From: Gnetum montanum
Taxonomy: Eukaryota; Streptophyta; Gnetopsida; Gnetales; Gnetaceae
DNA length: 36,650 bases
NCBI GenBank assembly: GCA_015680685.1
Contig: MNCI01006175.1
Coordinates: 741,543-778,192 of the forward strand
Direction: 5' to 3'
Numbering within the stretch: position 1 is the stretch's first letter; every line of letters begins with the position of its first letter. Positions 10,979-20,545 of this stretch are shown here, one piece after another. A program made the position numbers and the translations under genes. Below the pieces are notes generated by a model. That model saw only the letters and a list, made by a program, of their open reading frames with translations. It was not told the origin of the DNA and ran no database searches.

Positions 10979-11195
10979 CAGGGAGTCTATATATTCCTCT
11001 GCCTCCTGCTTTTGGCTTCTTTGGAATAACGCTCTTTTTATCATATCACAATACTTTAGCAGCTTACTTGCCATGTTTGTAGACATTTACCTCCACTTCC
11101 AGCAAAGGCAGGTGTATGACCGGCACCAACACACTCCACTTATGCAACAGCAATAATGCAATGCAATGCAGATTCACTTGTTTGATGTAAGGAAG

Positions 11196-11264
11196 TTCAC
11201 CTAATTTACATCAGATCGTCCAATATATTCACCTAATTTACATCAGATCGTCCAATATATTCAC
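11196..11264. repeat. Perfect 32-bp tandem duplication (about 2.2 copies)
   Basis: The unit starting TTCACCTAATTTACATCAG occurs at 11196-11227 and 11228-11259, identical, followed by five bases of a third copy. It lies between the vWA and ceramidase fragments. Confidence 0.95.
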
Positions 11265-11313
11265 AGCAGGGTAGGAGAAAATGACGACAAAAATAGTAGG
11301 CGCGGTGGTCCAA

Positions 11314-11690
11314 AAATGTGGGATTCTCTTTGGCAGCTATAACGACCGATGGTGCTGGTGCATTTGATTTTACCCAAGGAGATAATACAGCAAATGTATT
11401 TTGGAGGCTTGTGTGAAATGTACTTAAAAAGCCTAGGAACGAACTAGTTGAATGTCAGAAACCAAAGCCAATTCTACTTGATATAGGAGAGATGGATTTA
11501 CCATATCCTAGGGTGCCATCAATTTTGCCCATTCAAATTCTCAGGATTGGCTAGTTTGTGATTCTTTTGGTACCAGGATAGTTTACAACAATGGCAGGAA
11601 GTCGTCTTTGTAATGCCGTGGAAGAGGCCCCGGTAACATATGGAAATGGAAAATTTGGAAATAACACCCATATTGTTATAGCAGAGCTTT
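11314..11690 (+). pseudogene. Neutral ceramidase fragment
   Basis: One frame reads TTDGAGAFDFTQGDN, PKPILLDIGEMDLPY, PSILPIQILRIG, then FTTMAGSRL and NNTHIVIA. This order and spacing match the central part of plant neutral ceramidases, which cleave ceramide into sphingosine and a fatty acid. Three in-frame stops occur in otherwise well-kept sequence: a TGA after FWRLV, a TAG after ILRIG and a TAG before FTTMAG. After HIVIA the similarity stops; 11690-11800 is not recognised on either strand. No intron interrupts the 375-bp match. It is a dead fragment, either a decayed exon or a copy carried here. The identification rests on remembered family motifs. Confidence 0.7.
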
Positions 11691-11789
11691 TACCCCACGG
11701 TGTGCATCATCATGCTCGGCATCATTTCCTGGCATGTGGGCAACAAGAAAACTCACAAGAGCCTCTCCAACAGTAGGGCCAGCCGCTTT

Positions 11790-12355
11790 AGAGATTTCAT
11801 ATTAATTTGAGATATCAAACTTGGCAATTACACCAAGAATAATGGATCGGTATCCGATTTTTCCATATCCATATATTATTAAAACAATTATTTTTGTAAC
11901 ATTGTGGAGTATAAATAAGACATTCCACATTGTATGGGAATATAGAATAGGAAGAAGATGAATTGAAACCTAAGCACAAGCTACATCAAGTTGAAATCAA
12001 TTTTCCTTGAAAATTATTGAGAGAGGATTTGTTGAGCCTTGTGGTGACTATTGGACTCCATTGTAGAGTTGTCAAGGTTGCTGCATTGTGAAGATAGCAA
12101 GGCAAAATTGCAAATAAGGCAAAGTCTCCCTTGTGATCCTTGAGATCTATGTTTGTATTTATGATTTCAATTTGATTTAATCATTAATTTTCATTCTTAA
12201 ACTTAAGATTAGAAGTTAGGATGAAAATTCATGATTTTACTTACGAGTGACAGTCATAAGTGTGGAATTTGATTGGATTCAATTCTAATTATTTTATGTC
12301 TTAATGATCTTTTGACTTTTAAACCATTCCTCCATGGGATACGACTCACGAGTCA
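11790..12355 (+). repeat. Possible LTR remnant of an unidentified element
   Basis: A TATA box (TATAAATAA at 11910-11918) is followed by about 400 bp of non-coding sequence ending in CCATGGGATACGACTCACGAG, a phrase like the terminal part of many plant LTRs. No partner copy or clear ends are visible. At about 12356 it abuts the truncated G2 element. I see no gene here. Confidence 0.35.
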
Positions 12356-12356
12356 G

Positions 12357-13968
12357 TCATAGACAAGGTGACTTTTCTAAAACGAAAGGAACATAATTTT
12401 TAAAGGTATCCAGCACCGAAGTTTTGTCTGGCTCATCAGTCATCTCCCCCACAACTGAGTTGAAAGGAAAAGATCCGAAAGATTGAGCAGGGTCGTCCAT
12501 TCGTTGAGGCATTACTTTCACTGGTTTGCTTTGGCTCATGGAAAGGTTTGCCTTGTTGTGTGTTGACTAGCTGCTTTTTCTTCAAGCTCTTAGGTTTGTA
12601 GATCAACATAGCCTCAGAAGAAAAGGTTTCATAGATAATATAAGGCCCCTCCCACAACATTTAGAACTTAGTTCATTGAGGTATGTGTATGGGGTTCCAA
12701 TAGAGGACCTTGTCTCTAGGTTAAAATTTCACTTTTCTTATCCTAAGGTCATGGTGTTGTTTACTGAATGCTTTATGCACTTCATTTAAGGATAGAGCTA
12801 CTAATTGATTTTCATCTGGCACATTCAAGTTGATTAATCTTTCTTTTTGTGCTAAGCTAAGGTTAAGGTCCAAGTCACAGACCGTTGAAAGTGTACAAAG
12901 CTCGCATTGGATAGGTAGAGTTGGTAATTTTTCATACACCAGCTCATAGGGAGAGTAACCTATAGAAAGTTTTCATGTTGAGCAGTATGCCCAGAGGACA
13001 TCGTTTAGTTTTGTGCTCCAATGTCTCCTATATTTGTTAATAATTCTTGTTAGAATCTTTGTGATCTTCCTATTAGTAACTTCAACTTGATCATTGGTTT
13101 GGGGGTAGTAGGGTGTTGTTAGTTTATGTTCAACCCCCAAGCCTTGCATAAGCTTGCAAAATGTAGTCCCTATAAAGTGGGTTACATTGTTAGAAATTAG
13201 TGCACGTGGCATTCCAAACCTATTTACAACATTTTATTATACAAATCACACAACAATAGATGATGTATAGTTGATAACAGCTGTTGCTTATGCTCATTTA
13301 GTATAGTAGTCAACAACAATGATAATGTATACCTTTCCATTGAACATGGGTGTGATGGGACCCATGAATTCAATGTCCCATATGTGGAAGGGTTCCAGTG
13401 GTTGAATCCACTATTGAGATCCCTCCATTCATGCGATCATCTCATCATCTTGTTGGCAACGTTCACAAGATCAAAAAAATTGGTGGGTATCCCTGAAGAT
13501 GGTTGGCTAATAATACCCTGCCATTAGGATCTTAATGGCCATGCATCTTCTAACATAGTGGCCCCCACAAGGACACTCATGAGCATCCTAGAGAACATGT
13601 AGTTGATTAGCATTAGGTACACACCAACAAACCAGGCCATCGGTACACACCTTGTAAAGGTGTTCATTGATTTCCATGAAGCATTTGGCCTAACGAAAAA
13701 AATATTGTTTCTTCCTATAGTCCAGATCTTATGGCATCTCTTGAGTAAGAAGATAAGTGAGGATGCCATCATACCATTTTGGTTTATCGGGCACTTGTCC
13801 ATTTATTACACTAGTAAAGAAAAGTTCATTAAGAAATTGGTTAGAGAGCTGGCTCTCCTCTTTGTTATCCCACCATAATAAAGACAAGTGATTAGCAATC
13901 ATATTCTCATATCCCTTTCAATCTATCATTGTAAGATTGAACTCCTACAAGATCACTAGCCATCACAT
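12357..13968 (-). pseudogene. G2 integrase and post-integrase tail
   Basis: On the minus strand the first part, just past R5, resembles the RNase H-integrase linker (ENMIANHLSLL). The zinc-binding part follows (around 13560, CGGHY; around 13470, CERCQQDDE). The core shows FMGPITPM and VDYYTKWA (first catalytic Asp kept). PRALISNNVTHF has Asn where the second Asp is expected, and PQTNDQVEVTNR keeps the Glu. LWEGPYIIYETF (near 12650) is the GPY/F-like C-terminal element. The last part (FRIFSFQLSCGGDD) matches G1 at about 3720-3770. Several stops and frame changes make it inactive. Integrase would insert the cDNA copy into the host genome. Confidence 0.8.
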
Positions 13969-13973
13969 GATAC
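13969..13973. repeat. R5 target-site duplication, left copy
   Basis: GATAC directly precedes the LTR terminus TGTTGATG and equals 20541-20545 on the other side of R5. Confidence 0.9.
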
Positions 13974-14684
13974 TGTTGATGTGTAAATTTTGGACACACT
14001 GCCAACACCTGTGAAAACTCGTTTTAGGAGACTATCGCCTAGGGTGCCTCCCGTATGGGTACGAAAACCCAAGAATAGTCTCAGCTGGAAAGGGCTATGT
14101 GACAAAACAATAATAACAATATTTTAAACAAAATATTAAAAGCTTTAAATTTAATAAGAATATTGAAAATTTAAATAATTTGTGCAATTTAAAAGAGTAC
14201 AATAATTCAAAATAAAATGCAAATAATAATATTGAAAACTGTAAAAGTTATCTACCACCACGGCTGCTTCTGCACTTGGAGATGGCAAAGAGAAAAATTT
14301 GTCCTGTTGTTTGAAAGCAAATAAATAAAGAACAAAACGATGTGCATACAACCTGTCTCTGCCAGGTTTCTGTTTATAGGCAGAAAGAGGGCATTGGTCT
14401 CTGCCACGTGGGCAGAAAAGAAAACGTGTCTATTTTTGTCTGAGAAAATAGAAAACCATCGTTCAACAATTGCTACTGTAGGGCAAGCACACTGTCATCT
14501 GCAATCTGCCTGTAACTGTTGTTGATGTTCACCGTGCATTTCACGAACCTGCCGTGTTCTGCCGCCTGCCAGTAGAAGAGAGAAGACTACCGAAAACACC
14601 TCCATTGTTGGTGTTGCCTGCCAGCAGAACAGAAAATGGTTGCTGTAGACTCCAGCCCCTCCTCGTTTATGTGAATTGACAGGG

Positions 14685-14692
14685 TATTTATA
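14685..14692 (-). promoter_or_regulatory. TATA box in the R5 3' LTR
   Basis: The minus strand reads CCCTATAAATACCC. The same box is at 20162-20155 in the 5' LTR, where it would start the element transcript. Confidence 0.65.
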
Positions 14693-14790
14693 GGGTTGGA
14701 CAGTGCTCTGGCACGAAATTCATGAATGGAATCAACAGCTTTGAGATGAGAGGAAAGCAGATCTAGCGACATGTGTCTCATGAATAGTTG

Positions 14791-14908
14791 GCACGAGTTG
14801 GATGTGTGTTGGATAGTTGCATTCTTTGACCAGGTTCAATGTATCTATGTTGGATAGTTGTGCACGAGTTGGATGTGTGTTGGATAGTTGCATTCTTTGA
14901 CCAGGTAC
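14791..14908 (-). repeat. 71-bp direct repeat in R5 U3
   Basis: GCACGAGTTGGATGTGTGTT starts at 14791 and again at 14862; the second unit is partial. The same arrangement occurs at 20261 and 20332 in the other LTR, so it predates the insertion. Confidence 0.9.
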
Positions 14909-15070
14909 ATTGCATTTTACAATTTATGGGTTATTCAAGCCCATGAAAGTACATTTAATTTAGACCATGAGAGCTTGACATGTCAATACTGTATGACTTC
15001 TGATTTTTTGTGATATTAAACTTGTTCAAACAAGGCCCTACGCCTAGCATGGGTGAAGTTGGCCTCAACA

Positions 15071-15084
15071 CTTAGCCCCCAAAC
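15071..15084 (-). other. R5 polypurine tract
   Basis: The minus strand reads TTTGGGGGCTAAG immediately before the LTR start TGTTGAGG, a typical plant gypsy plus-strand primer. It fixes the element's orientation independently of the ORF. Confidence 0.8.
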
Positions 15085-16392
15085 GACAAATTGCATGCAA
15101 GTGCAAGAACTAGAAAATTCTGAATAAAAATGCAACAGATGGGAAAACAAAAACAACATGAAACAAGAAATGCAAACTTGAAAGTAAACTATAATGTTCT
15201 AAACATGATCAAAATAACTAAATAATCAAAAGAGACACCGGCATAGGCCATCCAAACAACCATTAAAATCTAAATATATAAGTTATTGTTATTTAAACTA
15301 AGATCTATAGATATATATGTGTAATTATATATATATATATATGCTTAAGCTCTCATTCTCAATATTTTCACAAGGTAACAGTAAAAGTATGCAGACTATT
15401 TTGAGCAAGTGACTTATACAAAACTTAATGAGGACGATGAGCTAAAACTCATGTTAGATCATAGTAAGTCACAACTTTCAGATTTTTCCTTGTTTTTTTT
15501 GTGAAAAACTTAAATTTAAAAGGGGAAACGGAGGTTAGGGTGAGGATTGTTGCCGGACTCCATCACATTCAAGAACTTATTACACTGCCAATGAACACGA
15601 TCCTCATTTGTTGTTTTGTTTTTTTTTTTTAAAAGAAACTTTGCTCATGGTGTACTTCATTCTTGAGGTAGGAATTCCAACACGAGTCTGGCCGATTAGC
15701 TGCACTGCCAAAGAGCATGGTCCTTTTGGAAACTTTGCCCATGGTACAGTTCAACCCTCGTGTATGTGCTTTTGATTGGTGGCATCATAGCAGGTCTCCT
15801 GGGTGGCTAAGGATTCTCAAGTAGAAATGAACACACTTCACCCCGTTGTTCACAGGATAGCCATGGATCATCATGCTTGAGGGCTTGGGCTTATGAGAGG
15901 AATATATAGAATTTTCCAATGTCACCTAGTAATTATGACTAACCACTCTCCAACATCACATATCCTACACTCACATGATCATGATGATAACATGATAAGT
16001 TTGTATAAATCCAATGCTCCATAATCAAACATAACAAATAAACTGAAACCTTGGAATCAATTGGACAGAGTTATGGTACTTATAAAATATAAAGCATATT
16101 TTATAGCATTATATTATAGTAATGGTAAGTTATATTATACCTACATTATTTTCCAATGGTGTTAAGATGACCCAATATCAAGTAACTCAAATGACAAATG
16201 ATTATTAAAATCATATGAAGAACACAATAATCAAAACAATATGCTAAGAAAGAAATGATGAAAATGCAAGAAAAATATGGAAACACAATAATATACATAT
16301 GAAATGTAAAGAAAAAGGGGGAGAAAACATGCAACTAAGAATCTACCATATGCCCACGTGAGGTACCTANGAAAGGGGGAGAAAACATGCAA
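15085..16392 (-). other. R5 3' non-coding region
   Basis: No coding sequence is recognised. It contains an (AT)n run near 15327-15342 and an open-frame shadow at 16146-16334. Near its upstream end about 57 bp are duplicated around a single N at 16370 (16313-16369 and 16371-16427), probably an assembly join. Confidence 0.6.
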
Positions 16393-18606
16393 CTAAGAAT
16401 CTACCAGATGCCCACGTGAGGTACCTGAGTAGAAGTGTTTTAAATGAAATGCATTAAAATTCCTATTCAACCTATATCCTTGCAAATCAGCAATCTTAAA
16501 CACATTTGGGGCAATGATGTCTACAATTTGGAATGGACCTGACCACATAGGTGAAAACTTAGTTTGAGGGCCAGTTTGACCAAATGCTCTATCCCTCTTA
16601 AGGAGTAGATCACCTACTTGAAAATTTTTAGCTGGATGTTTTTTATCAAACCATCTCTTGACAATTTGTTGATGCTTAAGATTATAAAAATCAAGACCTA
16701 CACTTATCTTGCTTGATCGTTTTCTATATAGTTTTTCCTTAATATAAGTTTCAATGATATGTCTAGGTTTTGGTGGGTCATCCGATATAGCTTTTCTAGG
16801 AGAATGTTCCATGGATGTGTTGTTAAAATTTAGCACACCTTCAAATGTTTTAAGAAGAAAGGTCTTATTTATATCTTTGTCTTCCCCTAAAGGTGGTGGA
16901 CCACTTAGACAAAATCCATCGTGTTGTTGATAAGGCAAGGTGTCTCCATAGTTTTCTTCACCTTCTCTAGAACTTTGATAGGATTGGATGGGATCTGCAT
17001 AAGAGATAGGATTTTTTGTAGTTCCACTCACATAGTCATTTTCAACATGTTCACTACACTCAACCTCAATAACCCCAACATAAAGATTAGCATTTCGATC
17101 TTCCAAAGATTGATTTTGTTGATCCAAGGTTGTTACTACTTGTTTGTAGAAGGGTTCTTGGGGTATAGTCATGTATTCAGATTTTCCTTTGATAGGGATC
17201 AATAATTCTGAGAAATCTGACCTAAAGAAGCCCCCAAACTTAGCTCCAAAAGTCCTAGATAAGAGCACACCATATGTGGGTTTCATGTCAACTACTAGGA
17301 TATCCGTATAACATGTAAATGTAGGGTATTGCTTAAGTTGTACCTTTGCTCCTTTTAATAACCCTACCACAGGTACGTTAGATCCATCGAGTTGAATCAC
17401 ACTTTTAGTTTGTGGTATCATTTGTGCTCCTAAAGCGTTACAAACGTCAAGAGGCATAACACTAACAGTTGCACCGGAATCCATTAAACAGTTATGGACA
17501 TTCTTTCCTAAAATAATCAAAGTGGTTAGGAAAGGGGGATGGTCCTTTTTGCTAGACATGGAATTATTCACGTTTTGTACTGATAATGTGTTAGGACTTT
17601 CTGCAAAGTGAACTTGCCTTTCGGGAATTGGGGATTTTTCTCTTTGGGCTACAGGTATATGAACCATATCCCGAATCACTTCTTTCATTTCGTTAAAGTG
17701 TAGGAGGTCATACATCGAAATGTTGGCTTTAACTCTTTTTAAGTCCTCAACCAAATCATAATTCTTATGTTCATCTTTGGCTTCTTGTTGAGATGGAACT
17801 CTCCTAAGTACAGATGGGGGGTTTGGTTGTTGTGGGGCAATTACTTGGGATGACCCGGATTGATTGTTTGCATTGTTTTGAATAGGAACTCTTTTGTTTG
17901 GAGGTGTATAGAAATTGTTCCTAGTTTGTTGTTGTGTAGTATTCATAATGTCACTGATTTTGCGGTAGCGAGTGTTGTGTGGGTTAGGGTCGCCTACCAT
18001 AACTTGTTCTAATGAGGAAACCTCTTCATTTTCTGTCTCATGAGGTACATCAAGAACCATGATAGGGGTTTTCCCATTTTGTTGCCCTTGGGTATTGTCA
18101 CCATACAATGCCATGAATTGAGGACAAGTCTTTTCAGAATGTTGCCTCGTATTATGAAGACGACAATAATCATCATTGATTGATGCACTTGGTTTTTCTG
18201 GTTGTATAGGGCTTTTGTTATTGTTTCTCTTTAGCTCAACCACTTCATTGGATAGTTTTTGTAGTGAAGTGAGTATTTGGGTCATCTGATTTTGAGTTTG
18301 GGTTGGTGGTTCAACAGAATTTGATGTCCCGTTTGGGTTGATAATGGATTGAATCAAGGCTTTTGATTGGTCATCATTCAAACCAGTGTTGGATGGTAAG
18401 AATGAAGAGGACATGGGGCCTTGTGAGTAATTACTTAAAGGTTGAGTTGATTGAAAGGGAGAAACAGCTTGAGGCATGACATTAGATGTTTGAAAAGTTG
18501 GTAGGAGTGGGTTTGATTGCATAGGGTTACCAACACTCATCATCCCAAATTGGGTTTGGATGTTGTTCATAAGGGTTATTTGCTCTAATTCCACAGCTTT
18601 TGACAT
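16393..18606 (-). CDS. R5 Gag-protease-integrase-tail ORF (737 codons)
   Basis: An uninterrupted minus-strand frame. Residues 1-145 are the Gln/Asn/Pro-rich C-terminal part of Gag. Residues 148-161 form a C-x2-H-x4-H-x4-C knuckle-like motif. A retropepsin domain spans about 355-490, with MDSGATVSVMP at 375-385 (catalytic D376) and VLLSRTFGAKFGG at 448-460. Residues 500-600 are an unrecognised acidic linker. Residues 610-730 are the integrase C-terminal end: KRWFDKKHPAKNFQVGDLLL, then MWSGPFQIV (GPY/F motif) and FHLKHFY. RT, RNase H and the zinc and catalytic parts of integrase are absent without loss of frame. The ATG is internal to gag: upstream gag (18607-19112) is in the same reading direction but has two stops. 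The product may not be made now, but the frame has been kept longer than in neighbouring elements. Confidence 0.85.
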   Translation of the reverse strand: MSKAVELEQITLMNNIQTQFGMMSVGNPMQSNPLLPTFQTSNVMPQAVSPFQSTQPLSNYSQGPMSSSFLPSNTGLNDDQSKALIQSIINPNGTSNSVEPPTQTQNQMTQILTSLQKLSNEVVELKRNNNKSPIQPEKPSASINDDYCRLHNTRQHSEKTCPQFMALYGDNTQGQQNGKTPIMVLDVPHETENEEVSSLEQVMVGDPNPHNTRYRKISDIMNTTQQQTRNNFYTPPNKRVPIQNNANNQSGSSQVIAPQQPNPPSVLRRVPSQQEAKDEHKNYDLVEDLKRVKANISMYDLLHFNEMKEVIRDMVHIPVAQREKSPIPERQVHFAESPNTLSVQNVNNSMSSKKDHPPFLTTLIILGKNVHNCLMDSGATVSVMPLDVCNALGAQMIPQTKSVIQLDGSNVPVVGLLKGAKVQLKQYPTFTCYTDILVVDMKPTYGVLLSRTFGAKFGGFFRSDFSELLIPIKGKSEYMTIPQEPFYKQVVTTLDQQNQSLEDRNANLYVGVIEVECSEHVENDYVSGTTKNPISYADPIQSYQSSREGEENYGDTLPYQQHDGFCLSGPPPLGEDKDINKTFLLKTFEGVLNFNNTSMEHSPRKAISDDPPKPRHIIETYIKEKLYRKRSSKISVGLDFYNLKHQQIVKRWFDKKHPAKNFQVGDLLLKRDRAFGQTGPQTKFSPMWSGPFQIVDIIAPNVFKIADLQGYRLNRNFNAFHLKHFYSGTSRGHLVDS

Positions 18607-19112
18607 TGCGCCCTGTATTTCTGTTATGTTGGGATCAGATTTGATAGCATAAGCGAAGAATGGATCAATGGTAGAGAGATAGAAGTTGAGGATCCCATCT
18701 GGTTGTGGTCACATCTCATTTGGCACATAGGCCAGTTGATGAAGGAATTTAAGGTTATAATCCCTAAAATTTTCCCTAGGTAGCTTTCTTAAGCTGGTAA
18801 AGTTGCTTAATACAATAGCAGGGCTTGCAAATTTGTCAAATTGATTCAAAAACTTGTTTTTGAATTCTTGTCATGTGTTAATAGAGGCATCAAGAAGCAT
18901 TAAGAACCATTGGGTTGCTTTGGTCCTAAATGTTGTTACAAACACTTTACACACCACATCAATGTTGTGGATCCTTAATAAGGTTTCAAAACATTGTATG
19001 TGTTGGTGGGCATCACTCGTAGGGGTTGTAGGATCGAAGAACAGGTTTATGTTTTGAAGAGATTTTGGTATGTCATGGTAATTATGAAAGTTAAAAGGGT
19101 TTCTTACTAAGG
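18607..19112 (-). pseudogene. R5 gag N-terminal part, two stops, cut by the N gap
   Basis: The visible start reads NPFNFHNYHDIPKSLQNI, then DAHQHIQCFETLL, KVFVTTFRTKATQWF and FKNKFLNQF, the order of the plant retrotransposon gag domain. Stops lie at about 18868 (TGA after INT, where a Trp is expected) and about 18711 (TGA after NEM, where an Arg is plausible). Both are explained by single transitions. The reading frame then runs into the long ORF. The N-terminal residues lie in the N run. Confidence 0.8.
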
Positions 19113-19583
19113 NNNNNNNNNNNNNNNNNNNNNNNNNNNNNNNNNNNNNNNNNNNNNNNNNNNNNNNNNNNNNNNNNNNNNNNNNNNNNNNNNNNNNNNN
19201 NNNNNNNNNNNNNNNNNNNNNNNNNNNNNNNNNNNNNNNNNNNNNNNNNNNNNNNNNNNNNNNNNNNNNNNNNNNNNNNNNNNNNNNNNNNNNNNNNNNN
19301 NNNNNNNNNNNNNNNNNNNNNNNNNNNNNNNNNNNNNNNNNNNNNNNNNNNNNNNNNNNNNNNNNNNNNNNNNNNNNNNNNNNNNNNNNNNNNNNNNNNN
19401 NNNNNNNNNNNNNNNNNNNNNNNNNNNNNNNNNNNNNNNNNNNNNNNNNNNNNNNNNNNNNNNNNNNNNNNNNNNNNNNNNNNNNNNNNNNNNNNNNNNN
19501 NNNNNNNNNNNNNNNNNNNNNNNNNNNNNNNNNNNNNNNNNNNNNNNNNNNNNNNNNNNNNNNNNNNNNNNNNNNNNNNNNNN
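19113..19583. other. Assembly gap (471 N)
   Basis: From the 3' LTR copy, the missing part should hold about 156 bp of the 5' LTR end, the primer site and the start of gag. Any protein predicted across it is unreliable. Confidence 0.99.
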
Positions 19584-20540
19584 AAAATATTAAAAGCTTT
19601 AAATTTAATAAGAATATTGAAAAGTTAAATAATTTGTGCAATTTAAAAGAGTACAATAATTCAAAATAAAATGCAAATAATAATATTGAAAACTGTAAAA
19701 GCTATCTGCCACCGCGGCTGCTTCTGCGCTTGGAGATGGCAAAGAGAAAAATCTATCCTGTTGTTTGAAAGTAAATAAATAAAGAACAAAACGATGTGCA
19801 TACAACCTGTCTCTGCCAGGCTTCTGTTTATAGGCAAAAAGAGGGCGTTGATCTCTGCCGCGTGAGCAGAAAAGAAAAAGAAAAGAAAAGAAAACATGTT
19901 TGTTTCTGTCTGAGAAAACAGAAAACTGTCGTTCAACAATTGCTACTATAGGGTAAGCACACTATCATCTTCAATCTGTATGCAACTGCTATTGATGTTC
20001 ACCATGCATTTCACGCTCCTGCCGTGTTCTGTCGCCTACCGGTAGAAGAGAGAATACTGTCGAAAACGCCTCCACTGTCGGTGTTGTCTGCCAGCAAAAC
20101 AGAAAACGGTTGTTGCAAACTCCGGCCCCTCCTCGTTTATGTGAATTGACAGGGTATTTATAGGGTTGGACAAGGCTCGGGCACGAAATTCATGAATGGA
20201 ATCAATGGCTGTGAGATGAGAGGAAAGCAGATCTAGCAATATGTGTCTCATGGATAGTTGGCACGAGTTGGATGTGTGTTGGATAGTTACATTCTTTGAC
20301 CAGGTTCAATGTATCTATGTTGGATAGTTGTGCACGAGTTGGATGTATGTTGGATAGTTGCATTCTTTGACCAGGTACATTGCATTTTACAATTTATGGG
20401 TTATTCAAGCCCATGAAAGTATATTTAATTTAGACCATGAGGGCTTGACATGTCAATATTATACAACTTCTGATTTTTTGTGATATTAAACTTGTTCAAA
20501 CAAGGCCCTATGCCTAGCATGGGTGAAGTTGGCCTCAATA
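19584..20540 (-). repeat. R5 5' LTR (part)
   Basis: It matches 14130-15070, with mostly transition differences and one expansion of AAAAG units near 19870-19895. The TATA box is at 20162-20155. The terminus reads TCAATA instead of TCAACA, followed by the GATAC duplication. Confidence 0.92.
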
Positions 20541-20545
20541 GATAC
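20541..20545. repeat. R5 target-site duplication, right copy
   Basis: GATAC is identical to 13969-13973. Confidence 0.9.

Larger units (their letters stand above)
13974..15070 (-). repeat. R5 3' LTR
   Basis: The termini are TGTTGA and TCAACA. On the minus strand it has a TATAAATA box at 14692-14685. A 71-bp direct repeat lies 100-220 bp upstream of it (units from 14791 and 14862), within U3. It matches 19584-20540 across the visible part. Confidence 0.92.
13974..20540 (-). mobile_element. R5: gypsy element encoding Gag-PR-integrase tail, no RT/RH/IN core
   Basis: Two LTRs (13974-15070 and about 19428-20540, the latter partly in the N gap) are about 94-95% alike by eye and are flanked by identical GATAC repeats. 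On the minus strand the 5' LTR is the right one. Gag follows, then the 737-codon ORF, about 1.3 kb of non-coding sequence, a polypurine tract and the 3' LTR. The element lies inside G2 at the RNase H-integrase junction and is the best-preserved insertion in the window. Confidence 0.9.

Noticed and set aside
11690-11800. Minus-strand reading with EALVSFLVAHMPG as a third host gene fragment
   Set aside because: Too short and unmatched to any family I know; it may be chance.
14791-14908. CRISPR-like direct repeat
   Set aside because: Only two units, no spacers of constant length, within a plant LTR.
18871-19656. Open frame spanning the N run as one protein
   Set aside because: The left part is R5 gag, but the right part is LTR sequence; the frame is joined only by Ns.
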